From Hofstenia miamia (lineage: Eukaryota; Xenacoelomorpha; Acoela), in assembly GCA_004352715.1 (NCBI GenBank), contig SCFE01000089.1, positions 584,478 to 648,477 of the forward strand: a stretch of DNA of 64,000 nucleotides, in the 5' to 3' direction. Shown piece by piece: positions 25,501 through 39,800 of this stretch (positions are counted from its first letter, which is position 1; every line of letters begins with the position of its first letter). Under the pieces are notes generated by a model. That model worked only from the letters and a program-made list of their open reading frames with translations, was not told where the DNA came from and ran no database searches. The position numbers and the translations under genes were made by a program.

Positions 25501-28500
25501 GGTCACCACATTATAGCCCTGATCTGGCGTCCAACGATTTCCACCTTTTCACGAAAATGAAAAATTGGCTCGGAAGTGAGCACTTTCAAACAGACGATGA
25601 TCATCGATGGATTTGACGACTTGTTGAGCTGATTCTGCGAAACCAAAAGTGCCTAGATTTGTAAGGTGATTATGTTGAAATGTTTTGCAGTGGTGTCAAA
25701 TTTATGGAACGAAAAATTTGTAGTATTTTTTTCGTTTTGTAAGTGAATTTTGGAATAGCCCTCGTATAATAAACGTAATACAAAATATTCTCCACTAGGT
25801 CTGAAAATTAAATTAATATTCGATCTGAATTCAATGATAAGTTTTCTTGTGTAGCAAAAGACAAATGTAATTACGCGCGGTATAACATTCTCACAAAATA
25901 CAAATAATAGTACACACAAACTTCGTTCACAAGAAAACAATAGGCAGTTGTTGAACAAACAGTTGGATAAATTTGTTTCAACGTGTTAGTAGAAGAAACA
26001 AATTTATAGAGAAAACCTAATGAAAAGTCGAAAAGACATTGCGAAAATGAACAATCTACAAACATAAATTTGTTCACCGTAAAACTATCGACCCAGTTTT
26101 AGTGAATAAACATCTCTCTCACGATAAAGTGCGAACATTAAAGGTTCGCGCTATCATTTTTCCTGAAAAAAGTTTAGTTTTAATGGGAGGCTACTTTAAA
26201 AATATATTTAGGCATACAGTTAGTAGTGTTTGTTCCTTGTGGTCCCAATATATTCCTTCATCAATTCAGATGAAAGGTTCCAATATGATTGGATGACATT
26301 ATTCTGTTAATTACATAGTTTACATCAAATTGTGAAAAATAAAATTATCTAGACCTTTTCGAAAGATTTGAGAAAATGATAAAAAAAACATTTGTAAACG
26401 ATCGCAGTCACTAAAATTATGAGGCCAGTTAAATTCTACTGAACAATTTATTTCCATGGTACTTAAAATCCGTCAGAGTTCTACCAGATACCACAATTAT
26501 TTTGTATAAATTAAAGCCGATGTGTAAAAAAGGTAAAGCATTGTTAAATTGAACTTCAATGAGAGAAAATATAAAAATAACAAATCATCTATAGAATTTT
26601 ATGGGCAGAAGTACATCATAAATGCGGTTTCTTAACAGAGATCAAAATTTTTGTAAATTTGCATATTTTGGAGGCAATTTCATAAATAAAATATCACTTT
26701 GATAATTAAAGCGGTCATAAGAAGGGAAATGCCAAATTATCCACACCCAGGAGATACTGAATTATTCATTTTAAAACAGGTGAACATCGCCTATTTTTTT
26801 ATGGAAGTTATACTCAGGTTGACCAACTGACTCAGAATGAAAATTTAACTGCTTTGGAAAGGGGCTTAAGATAATAAGACCTTAAAATAATCGTTTGAGC
26901 AAAAATTTCGCAACAACATTTATCTCAAAAATGCCAAAACAACAAGCTAAAATAATTGTTAGTGTGTTTTTTACTTAAGGAGTGATGCAAAGACGTTGTT
27001 TTAGGAAGACAACAAAAACTGTTTAAACAATGTAATATAAGTATAGTGTATGTAAAAAGTTGCATACTATTGATAATTTAGATACATTTACATGGAGTAT
27101 GTCTTGAGAATGAAGTTTGAAACGAGAAACATGCTCTGAGAATTTACCTGAAAACAAATGTTTTAAGAATTTTTATGATGTTTCGAAAAAAAACGCGAAC
27201 AAAACATCTGAAAAAACAAGTGTTTTAAACACGTTCGTTAAATGATTTTCCTGAATAAAAGGATCATTCTTTTAATTAATAACTTCAAATATTTCTAATA
27301 ATTATCAAGCTTGCGCTTACAAAACTTATAAGTTACATAGGAAAGAATTCTAGAAATGTCCAATTTTCTAACATATAAAATGATTTGCTGCTTAACTAAA
27401 CGTGAACCAATTTGCATTAAATCGTGAACATTGGAGTTGGATTGCTACTAAATTGATGTTAGAGATATCCATGACGTGTTAAAATCACGTGAACTGTCTA
27501 TCTGCAAAATATTTAAGAAGCACTCAACGATACAACAGATTAATAAATACCTATTATGTAACAGTTAATCTCTATAAAACTAGGCCGATAGTAATTAAAG
27601 GTTAGTTTTAACAATTGGTTGTAATTTGAAAAACAAAATTAATAAAAAATAAATTCGCAATGTCCGTATTAATAGAGATTATATACTATTGGGTGTTAGG
27701 GAAAATAAGTAATTGAAGACAATAGTTAAAGTGCTTTTCTACCTACATTTTATCCGTTTGCGGCGAATCGACCGCTTTTTTGGTGTATGATTACCATTTT
27801 TCAATCCATCTGCTACTTATAAAGGATAAATTTATATAATATTCGTATATGCAATATATACAGGACACATGCTAAATTATACATACACTAAGCGGAATCG
27901 TATATAGGTGGGATTTTGGTACCTGCACTGACTCATTTCCCTAAACAAACTCATTCTTAAAGAAACTAGAAAAGGATGATGATGATGAGATCCTGGAAAA
28001 CCTTGAAAGATGAAAAGGCTTATATGATTAAACTAGTTGCAGGGAGAGGAAGTTGGTGCTTAAGAAAAGAAAATCACTTTAAAATAAAATGGAAACTAAA
28101 GCAAAGACATCAAATTTGTCGTGATCATGAGTGATACAACTGAAGAAGTCAATTAAGAAGAGGGTGCAAAAATATGCTCCTAATTGCAAACTTATGTCGT
28201 GAATACGAAAGTTCGATTGCTAAACATAGAGTAAATTTTGAAAATTCCATTATTTGAAAATTAGAAAGGTAAGATTTTCTAAGACTGAGGTGTCACTGGC
28301 TAAGTAAGCAAGATCTTCTAAAAACAAAATCTTCTATTACCACTACCTATATTCATAAATCTATAAAATGCATTAAATTTACAATTTTTATGCGCAAAAC
28401 ACTATTCCTATACACCATCTAATAAATGAAAAATATACCGTGGCTACTGACGGAAGAAACAACTGATTTATCATCTAATTGGTCAGCAGATTCTTTCAAT

Positions 28501-30483
28501 GACGAGTCCTTACAATCTGTTAATAACATTTGACTTCTCTGCTTTCTTTCAGGTGCAAGAGGTTTCAAATTTCCCAAATCTGCAGCGGTAGCACACAACG
28601 TGTGCACTGCTGTATTTTTCGCAGGTCCCGACGCCGAAGCTGTCCGCCGCATCTGACCTAAAGTAATCAATAACATATTTATGTATGATTCATGCATATA
28701 TATATATATATATAATATGCATATATAATATGTATATATATATATGTATATATGAACATATAAGATTCCTTCGAAAATGAATGGTAAAATTATTTTATTA
28801 AAATATCAAGTCTTTGACCTTGCGATGAAAGCCACCTGGCTGAAATGTCTCTTGGAATGTGTCGTTAGACATCTTTTGCAAATTTTAGATTAAATTTGTT
28901 ATTCCGAATTTAATAAAACACAGTAAATATTTAATTATTTGCAATTCTAAATAAGCCAACGCTAACAACCGCAAGGCATCACATGTTTACTCTGAAGTCC
29001 CGACAAACAAATCAAACTAATGACGCTTAAATTGATTTATTGCAAGTCAAATAACATTCCTCCCAGTAAAAATTTTCTAAATTATTTTAAATTACAGCAC
29101 TAGATTGCAATTTATAAGAATTATATTAAATTAAAATTTGTAGACCTTCACATCTTCACATTCTTGATTTATATGATTTTTTGAGCAATTGCTCTATGAG
29201 TGTAAGTTCTACAGTAACCCTAATCCTAATCCTAAACCTAACAGCTAAACCTTGACCTCCGAAAATGTCAACATCGGACAAGGGGCTTAAGTTTAAACAA
29301 ATACGAATTGTATCCAATAAATACGATTAAGCTAAATCAGAAATTCGTAAACAGTTGAAAATTAATTGGCTATCAAGGTCATAAGATCATATTCTTTTCC
29401 AGTTTGCACTTTGTAATCATATAATCAATACTAATTACAGTACCGACCACAATCTTCAAATTCCTAAATTCTGATGCTTAAACAATATTATACAACTACT
29501 ACAGAGATTTGCCAGTGATGCATTCCTTAGTTGCTTTAAATGCTACTTATTTATTATTAAGCTGATGTGCTTAATTCGACTACCATAGTTTATAGGTTAA
29601 TAATCTATTCCTAAATTTACAACTTAATTCGTATCTAGAAGAATAACGAATGGACTAGGAATTAGTTAAGCCTAAAAGTCCTGATTTTTTATGAATTATA
29701 AAAACCTACAAAAATCACTAAATGTTAAAATAAAGATGAAAAAATGCAAAGCAAATAAAGCATCAATGCGAGACCTGAAACTAGGATTGCTTGGGATTTG
29801 TAATTGTCAGCGCATTATAGCTATGCACAGCACAGGGACTATATGAAGCCATGCCGCCATTGTAATTGATTGTGTGGTGAAATTTAATATTACTCGATGG
29901 CAAATTCGCAGACAATGACATATATTTGTTCGCATAACAAGTGATTTAAAATTCAGCTCTACAAAGAAGCATAGATTCGGTGGATAGCCATCGAACAAAG
30001 AAATCACTCACCGCGTTAGTAAAGAAGGCATACATTAGCATAATCAAAATAAATTGAAAATAGAAAGTTAAGTTTACAAAGTTAAACGTTATTCTGAAAA
30101 ATTAATTAAATCAAGTATGGCAAACAATTTCTAAATTAAAAATCGAGACGCGCCAAAATTAAAGATTTTAATTCAAACAGTAACATCATAACATCAATAC
30201 ACATATACATATATATATCTATATATATATATATGTATATATATGGATATATCTGGGAATAAATATCGGTAATCACTATGCTAAAAAAATGTCGATCCCA
30301 TATACAATTTTTGAAACCTTTTAGTGCATAGTATAAGATTTAGGCTTACAAAACAACGATGTTATTACAGCTTTGGACAAAAAAAATTGAATAGGCTGAT
30401 TGAGATTTAAGTTGTTACCTGTGTGAAAGAAATCGATCCCCATGGTGTGTACACCAAAATGACACATTTGTAGAAACACATAA

Positions 30484-30521
<38 letters not shown>

Positions 30522-30857
30522 CAAGAACATCTCTATGGACACTTACAATCCGAAATTTATATGCATTCAAAAATACATAAAGCGTCAACATCTGACTTTA
30601 ATATTTTAATCAAACACAAATGCACCAAGATCGGGGAATCAATATATATATATTAAGGAAGAGAAACCTAATTTAAATACAAAATGTCATCAAACTCTTC
30701 ACTTATTTTAATTTAATTAATGATTTGTAAATTTATAATTTTACCACCAAATAATTTTTGTTTTTTCACTGACGATGGTACAGTAAGTACCGAAAGTACT
30801 CTCAATTAAAATTTTCGTTGTTTTTTCATAAAATGATAAAGAAGCATAGTATTCAAG

Positions 30858-30895
<38 letters not shown>

Positions 30896-33800
30896 GTATA
30901 TATGATATCAATGGCATAGAACGCTTAAAAAAAGTTACACTTAACATCGGAAAATACTAATGATGCTATTATTCTATTGATGATGATTGCTTCGTAAACC
31001 TAGTTTTCAATAGAACTTTAAGATATGTCATAATTTAAGGGATTCAAATCCAATCACTGATGTACGATGATTCTAGACACAAAGGAATGTCGTTTGAATA
31101 AATATTAATAAAAAGTTGTAATCGGTCATCCCAATTGAACTTTTATTCATTTATTATGTGCTCTAAATGTATCACCTTTTTTGAATAACTTGTGCATTGT
31201 GCTGCAATGTAAATTTATTCTTACTTTTATATTTATTTTTAATGCATTTTAAACATTACTATATGAAAAAAATTGTTTATAGAAAATATTGTAAACATTG
31301 CATAAGTAAAAACCAAAGATGTTATTCTCAACAATTTTATATATTGATAAATCGATTTAAATATTTTGTCTGTGAAAAGGCATGATAATAATTTGTGTAT
31401 AAAGAGAATTTTCACAAATTTCCAAGCTGGTCACAGTTTTGCTCCTAATTAACATAAACATTTACTTATTAAAATTTACCGATAAAACAAGGTAAGAACA
31501 CAGCACGCAGTACTTGCATTAGTGTACATCGCATTCCTCCCTTCCAGTTATCTTCAATTGCCATCTGTACACCAGGACGAGCAATGAACTCCTTGGCCTC
31601 TCCGAAACCTGCTATATCTATGCAGCTTATGCGACCCATTGAACGATGGCTGGCGTTTGCCAATGCACTGGCTAACACTTTATTCTGTTCCCAACATTCA
31701 TCTAAACACAGAATTTCATTGCGGTGATACATTGAAACGTTGCACCTAAGAAAGAGCTTCATAAAAGTGAATTAAATTTGGTTTTGCCTAGAATCACTAA
31801 ATGTTAGAAACAAAAAGGTTATGCACTTCCGATGATAATCGACCTACATTCAGAAACGCTTAATATCTAAGAATTTTCACATTATTCAATATTCTAGCAT
31901 GAGATAGAGTAAATCGATTTTCAACTTCAACAGACGAAAGGTAATTGTATGCAGGAAAGCAGTGACTTCTGTTTGCTGTTGTCATGCACGTGACGTTTGG
32001 AGGAACTTAAAACAAATTAGATTTTGCGATCAGTCATCCCTATAACAAAGAGGAAACTAATTAACTCTGTTCGCAACTGATGTCTTAAGTTAAACAATTA
32101 TCTAGTGATTATTTACCACTGGAGAATTGGTTCAAGGCATGAAATGAAATTTTATAAAAAAAATTATAAATGTAGCAATCTCTAGACATTCATTTTAGCC
32201 TTATACAGCCTTTTCAGGGTCTATTCCTTGAATATTCAATATTTTGATGATAAGGCCCTAATGAATTTTGAAACATTGCTGCCTGAGTTTCCCATGTTAA
32301 ACTTTAAAAATTTGAATTAATATGAATCAGAAAAGTGTTAACAAAGTTCATGAAAAAGTTAAACTGATTAATCATTCAGAGATTTTCGCAAATAACTATT
32401 TCGATCTGAACGTGTAATTATGTAAGGGTATATGAAACTTCTACTGTTATTCTGAATAACCTTATGATTATCAAGCAAAGTACATTTTGTTTATTCATCG
32501 ATCAATATAACGCTGACATTCATGCATATGTACATGGAACGTAAACTTGTCTAAAACGTAACAGTATAAGTTACTAGAGAGATAGAAAATTTACTGCATT
32601 TCGTAATCCACATTATAACAAAAGCTAATCGTAGTGTTGATGCTTGTTCTATAAAAAATGAATAGCTTATTGAAAGTGGAATCTCAGGTAATTATATGTA
32701 TAAATGAACTAACAACATAAGTGTAATTCGTGAAGATAAAAAAATTTTTTGTGATTGAAATAATTTTGTTCGGCCTCCATTGTGTTTCATTAGATGGTAA
32801 CCTTCCCTAGACGTTAAGATATGGAGAAAATAAAATGCAATGCACTTGCCTAGAAACATCAATAATTTTGGAGAAGTGGAATATGTTCAATATTAAATCG
32901 AAATTATCAATTGTTGGAAAATAAAATAAATATTTGATAAAAGTGTAGTGAATTGGATTAGGATAAGAAGTTATCTCACGGTATAAATTTTATTAAAAGT
33001 AGGAGGGGTTAGGCAATCGGCCGCATTCTCATATTATAATATTTCTTATTGGAAATCGCTGGCGTGTGTTTACTCTTCTAATCTATACCATAATCAGTCA
33101 ATCAATTTAGCCGACAATACATTTCAAATAGATTCCACCATGCCTCCCGAAATCGCTTGAAATCTATCTAAATCTTGTAATCGTTTATTTCAAATCTAAA
33201 GGGCAAATGGCGCCGATTGCATTCAAATATTAACCAGGTCATTGAGTTCAGCCCATCGATTAATTACGATTAACCATGGCAACAAATCCAAAAAGGCAGG
33301 CAAAAGTATACGTGCTGTTTATCGCATAACCTAATTTCATAAAACGCAAGAGCATATTTATGGCAAGTTCAATTTGAGCCTACCTTGAAATAACAACGTT
33401 AATAGTAGGGATGGGACGCAGTTTCGTCTTCCAATATTTTAACAACTTCGACCTTCACTTTGATTCTGAAGAAAAACCATCAGAAAGCAATGAAGGTTGT
33501 GGGTATAAAAAAGCGCACATTTCCAAGGGGTGGGGTGTGCGATACGGTTGTTCTTAAAACCAATTCGATTTCAGTTTATTTCTATCCTAAAATCTAATTA
33601 CGGTGCAAAAATCGGCTCGATGAGTATAAATTTATTGCAAATTTACATTTAAAAATAACAAAATTCTCAAATTTTCTGGCGTGAGTCTTTGGCGAGCATA
33701 CGGGATAATGTTCCCAGCGTCCGACCTCACTTTTTTCACTAGGCACAGCAGTTGCGGGTATTGGCAGAAACAGCCTTACAAGTTTATGTAACAACAGAAG

Positions 33801-36800
33801 CGAAGAATTGTTATTCTTCAGTATATCAGAGAATCATCATTCCTTTGCAACGTTGGTCCACTCGTGAATTCCAAATAGATGATGATGATTACTCATCAAG
33901 GCGAACATCACGTGCTGTGACATTCCCCACATCTGTAATTAATGCCCCCGAACAATCGCACTTGTGAAATTTAGGAGGAGTTTGGCTCTCTATTTCTGAT
34001 AATTTGATAGCATTGCAAACAAAAGATGCTTGAGCAATTATGTCGGTGCACCTCTTTTTTTACTGTACAATTTTAAAGTCGGTTCAACTCGATTCTTGCT
34101 GATTGCATCGAATTTCGGTGCAAATTCATGCCAGCACACATGTCTATACAGGAGTGAACATAAATCACTTTACCTAGTTAAAAAAATTAACACAAATTTG
34201 AAACTATAAAATTATAACTTGGCAATGCTTTAAAAAAACAAACATGTTAATATACATTTATAACCGATTTTAAAAGTGTTGTCCTTCAGAGTCAATGCAC
34301 AACTGGATTTTTCTCTGGATGGAGTGACATATTCGCCGACACAAGTGCTTGTTATTGTCCAGAGCTAAAAAACGGCCACCATTCTTTCCCTCAACTGTTT
34401 TTGTGCGAACATCCTATGAGAAGACACATTGATTCAGTATACCCCACATTGAGTGATCACGTGAAGGCCATTCAATTTTTCCTCTCCTGCAAATCCACTT
34501 CTTGAAAGTGTTATCGAATTCTACAATATTGTGGTAGAGCATCATCTTACACCCAAATACCATTCTCTGTTCAAGGTGAGACACTGCAAAATCAGGCAAT
34601 AAGTTGAAATATAGCTGGGAATTGATCGTCTCATCAAAGTATGGGTCCAATACATCAGTTGAACGTATTCCTCTCCATACAGAAACATTGGAATTTTATA
34701 AAGTAACTTATGACCAAATTAACGCTAGTTAATTTACGTTTTCTGATATGATTTGTTTCTTAAGCAGGATACAATTGTGAGTAAGCACGTGTATTGACTT
34801 AAGCATCACAAACGATTAAAATTATCCATAAGCCATGAATTAAAGGATCATTAAATGTATACAACATTGTATACATAATTAATTTAAATGCAAATTTCAT
34901 TGAGTTAATTGAATAGTTAGTGAATTTCAACAATTTAAAAAAAATATTCTAATTACTAAAACTATTTCACAAAAACATATCAAACTTGTAATAAAAAGTA
35001 AAATTGAGTTAGGCAGGATTACTAGATCAGGCTTATCACGATTAATCAGGCCAGGTCACTTTGGAATTGTCGTAAATGAGTTCCAGGTCAAAGCAGGATC
35101 ATAATCAGGCTTAATCATTTTCAAATCATTTAGGTTTTATTAAATGAAAAAATCTTGTTCATTCAGTATGGTTATGGTATCAGTACTTGACTTAAATGCT
35201 TGCCTTTATTAGACATGCCAAACGTGTCATAGGCTGACGTAGAACAACAAAAATGATAAACTTGAATAACATTATATAATTACTGTATTATATCTGTGCA
35301 ACGTCAACTGCGAGCGCTTTGTTGATTTATGATTGGGTTTCATCTAATTCCAAGGTCAACCTGTCTACCAATGAAAAGTTTATCTCTACTTTTCTCAAAA
35401 TTGTACTAGGATTATAACCTGTACATGTACTTATTTATCAAATGACATTTTAAATAAAATCCATATGTTGCTATGGTTGCATTCTTGATTTTAGTGTGAA
35501 AAACTATTTATTAGAACATGTTAATAACTAAAACTAATGTTAACATTGAAAAACACTAAAAGCGAAAAGAGGAAATATAATTTAAGAAGAGAATGTTGCT
35601 TTCAAAAGCATTTCTTCATCTATGGAGATCAGGATTAATCAGGATTAGATTAGGTCAAGTGAGTGCAGGTGAACTAATTTCTACTAGAAAGCCTCTATTT
35701 TAAGCATATTTTCTATTATATGAAATACATAGAGCAATAAAAGAATGTCAAATTGTATTACTTTTCAATATTTTTTGTAATGCTATGTACTATGAAGAAT
35801 GCAACTGAACAAAGATTCTTGAATTAATATTCCATCTTTTAAAGTAACCTGAGTAATCCTCCAAATGCATAAAACTTGACGACAAATATATTATAACTTT
35901 AATATTTTGTAATCTTAATCAAAATATGATATTAAGAATCTATGGCATGAACAAATTGATGTGCCAATATGTGACTTTTTGAAGCTCTAAGAGAAATGCT
36001 CAGCAACTCTCAGAACAAACCGAATAGTAACGAACTTTCTCAACTACAGCATGTTTGAATCTCCTTATAACTCCTTCTTTAAACAAGTTGAAAGTTAATT
36101 TTGGAAATGCGACAACTGCATAATACTTAACTTTGTTGGAGTCTATATTCTTATAAGGACAGCAGAAGGAAAAACGAAAAACATCTTGTTAAACAGTGTG
36201 ATCACAAAGTCACTTTTCACAATGAACATATACAGTTTCTGTGAATTTATTGATTAAAGTGAGTACAGTATTCCGTTGAGATACTGTAATTGTTGGAAAC
36301 CTTTTCAAAAAATCTTGCTTCACTGCATCAGTGTATTTACCGTTCGCATGAAAAACATGCTCAACCAAAAGATTATCTTATCTATTGACATCGCCATTTT
36401 CAACGTCGCAATAGGGTTGATGATAATTTTGAAGGTCAAATTCGTGTTCAAGTTTCAAAATAGAGTTGTCTAAAGAGCAGATGATATTATTCAATCTCCT
36501 AGATATCTAGCGCACAAATCAAAATATGACTATTTCCATTGACCAAAATCTAGATGACGTTAAGCGCACAGTGACTTTTTGATCACATTGTATAATAAAA
36601 GTTTACTCTTAGCATTGCATGCGTTATCATTGTAAGTGTAAAAAATGATGACAAAGTCAATAGCAAGTTTTATGCATCTAGAATAGTAACTGTAGTTACT
36701 CTTTACGCATAAATATTAATGCAAGATTGAATCTATCGATAGCTACACCACTTTGTACTTTGATATTATCATAATGGTCTACTAAAGCTTAACAATTTGT

Positions 36801-39800
36801 ATCCTTTAACCTAATGTAGTTATGACTCTTTGACAAAGGGAAACAGGAGTGACTAGACTGTGCTATGATAAGTAGTCAGTGGTCTTCCAATAACTGATGA
36901 ACTATAAGTTTGGTTAGTTGGAGCCGGTGAATTGAATAATGTTGAGAGTGTCGTGAAGCTAATCGATTTCATGATGTAATAAAATTCTAAACTTAGTACA
37001 ACTCAAAGAATTCGCTCCTCGATGCTGAGATATCTAACGGTATTATTAGAAATGTGTAAATATTTGCTTTGTCATGACACGGTTAGCCAATACAATTACA
37101 TGGCGTCTTTTAATGAAATCTTGCACTTGAACCAAATTTTCTAATTTAAAGTCTTATCATGGTGACTGTAATTATAGAGATAGTGCTCAAATAAATAAAT
37201 CACAAACTATCGACTTCGCTTCTCAAATTTGCTTGAAGAGTTTAATTTGATAAGTGACAATTCCGAAAAAAATGCAAGCACGCGGTACGTCCAAGAAATG
37301 TCTATCTTAAGATACAATCCGTTTTTTCATGTAACTATGAAATTACATTTATTATATTACGCATGTTTAAGCACGTAATTAGGTTAAAATAAGATTTTAT
37401 TCTTTGGTTTCATAGGCTTAATAGAATCTTTTACCAGTTCCCTACTTTAACTGTCAATTATTCGTAACTAATTTTGTTAGCCAAATATTTATCACCCCCT
37501 AAGAAGAAATCATGTCCGGTAATTAGGCTGTGTGGATAAAATGTGTCTGAAATTATGAATTTTACTGCATAGCAAAACCTATCACAGAGTGAAATAAAGT
37601 AGTAGTTATAGGCTAATAGAATATATGGGTCACAAAAGTCTTAAAGGATCGCATTACCCGTACTGCTATAAACAAGCAAATAAATAAACGTTTGTACAAT
37701 TCTACATTAGTATTTCTATGAATGTTTCTGAACTCTACAGCTGCAAGTAAGAATTTTTTTAAAAAAATATATTTTCATTATATCGATTTATTAAAAATGC
37801 TAAATACCTCAATATATTCTTGTTTTATCAAACGATCAAATATTAAGTATAATTACTATATGTCTACTATAAATCAAAATTACTGTCTTGTAAGAGTTCC
37901 TTTAAAAATTCTGATTATTCACAATGCAAAAAATTAGACTAAAATTCAAAAACTGAAGTGATAATAAATTATGCAAGAAAATATTGTGGAAAATTCCATA
38001 TTTTAAATGAAAATTATAAACAATCTTAAAGTAAATGCACTGATAAAAGCAACTGGCACAGAAATTGCCAGATGTTACACCAAAACACAATCTTTATGAA
38101 TCAATTGTTAACCAATTTAATCATTCACGCAGAAAATCTAGTTCAAATGCTACAACAACCTGCAATATAAAACGATAGCTTTACTAAATGCCATAAACAA
38201 AAAGTATAAGGAATGCTTGTTGAGTGTTTATGTAGTTTGTACTGCCTCCTCTGGTAACTTGACTTAATAAAATGAAAACCAACGATTGAAAATAACGCTT
38301 AAAGACTATAAGTGTTGCAATCTCTAATTTGAAGTGGTACTTGGAATAGCCTTAAAACTCAAATGCTGTATTTGAACCAAGAGATGGAAGTGGGGCGGGT
38401 CGACCCATGGGGAAAGGTGAGCGGGTATTGGGCAAGATTTTTGTAAAGTGGGTGCCCATGGGGCAAAAGTGGGGTAAAACACTTGAGTTGAGAAAACTGA
38501 ACCAATAACTGGCAATTTTAGAGATTTTAAAAGTAATTTTCTTACATCACAGTTCCCTACTTGATAAAATTTTAATTGTCTCTGAAATTTTGAAAAATCA
38601 ATTACCATGTATTTCTAAATTTTATCGAAATTGGATTCCATTGAATAATAATAGCAACAAGATCTTTTTTATCTGATTTTTCATCAATATGCTTTACAAG
38701 TATCCTTGCATAAATATATTGCATAAAATATTAGTTTATAGAGTTAAAATTAGTTATTTGGCTATTAATAATAATTTTCATATATAGTTTTAGTAGAAAC
38801 CTATTGGTAGTAATAGTAAAGATGGCATTTGAAAAAAATGATTCTATATCTTTTAGGCAGTAAAGATTCAAAATATTTAGCAGTGGTAATGTGGTGCAGT
38901 GCTATAAAAATTGTTCATCGAACAAATATGCTGCAATAAGACATTGCAAATAGTTTTTGGAGGGAGAATTTTTTGAGTGGGGCAATTTGGGCTGTAGAAC
39001 GTAAAGCTTGCGTCAATATGGGTCAGATCTTAATACTTGGAAATGGGACAGGGCACAATGTGTGTGGGGCGGGACAGGGCAGGTCACAAAATCTGCCCCA
39101 CTTCCATCTTTAATTTGAACTTATGAGGATTCTACTTGTCCATCATAAATTACATAAATCAAACTTTAGACGCACCTAAAATAGCGAGTGCTAAGGAATC
39201 ATAACGATTTTTACAAGCGTCCATCTCTTCCTTCAAATTTTCTTCCTGAACGGTTAGAGCTGCTCTATGCGTGGCCCACAATCTAGCAGAAATTAGACCC
39301 AATGCCATTGGACATCTAGCACGAGCCCAGAAAAATTCAGACACCTCCATACGATTAGCCAGTACTGCCCAAATGCACAACTCACGGTAGGGATCTCGGA
39401 AGCTACTGCTCTGTTCTACGTGAAATCTGGCACCAGTGGCTCTATAAATAACCTAAATGATAAGCGAACTTAAACGTTGTAAATACATGGGTTTTTAAGG
39501 TATTAATATTTTTCGATTCAAGATTTAGATTATTCCATGAATTAGAATATTCTTGGAGTAAAATGTGTTTGAATTGTACATGTTAATGAAAAATGGAAAT
39601 CATTATTTTCTACATACATTCGCACATAATTTAAAAATTAAAAATCAACAATATGAAGCAATGGGTTTCAAGACTTGTTCGAATTGGAAAAATAGTACGT
39701 TATTAATTAAGTGATGAAATATATATAGTTGAAAACTTATTCGACATTGTAGATCGTACGAATGGACTAGTTTAGCTAGAGTAGTCAATAATAAGAGTAA

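Larger units (their letters stand above)
27813..31479 (-). other. Introns between exons 6 and 8
   Basis: These introns (27813-28438 and 28658-31479) carry TA-rich arrays at 28696-28755, 30205-30256, 30484-30519 and 30865-30890, and a short TAACCCTAATCCTAATCC telomere-like stretch at 29214-29250. A short plus-strand coding-like run (KLEKDDDDEILENLER near 27966-28014) ends at a stop and could not be assigned. Confidence 0.5.
31746..39175 (-). other. Intron between exons 5 and 6
   Basis: At 7.4 kb this is a large, transposon-loaded intron with four recognisable relics: 33406-33970, 34280-34690, 36194-36590 and 38378-39112. AGGCAGGATTA/ATCAGGATTA-type repeats at 35013-35110 and 35620-35680 suggest another short decayed element. 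The splice phases of its flanking exons disagree by one base, so a very small exon may hide here. Confidence 0.6.

Noticed and set aside
27966-28014. Plus-strand KLEKDDDDEILENLER run, reminiscent of thioredoxin-like or phosducin-like N-termini
   Set aside because: It is too short, ends in a stop at once, and its acidic run comes from a GATGAT repeat.
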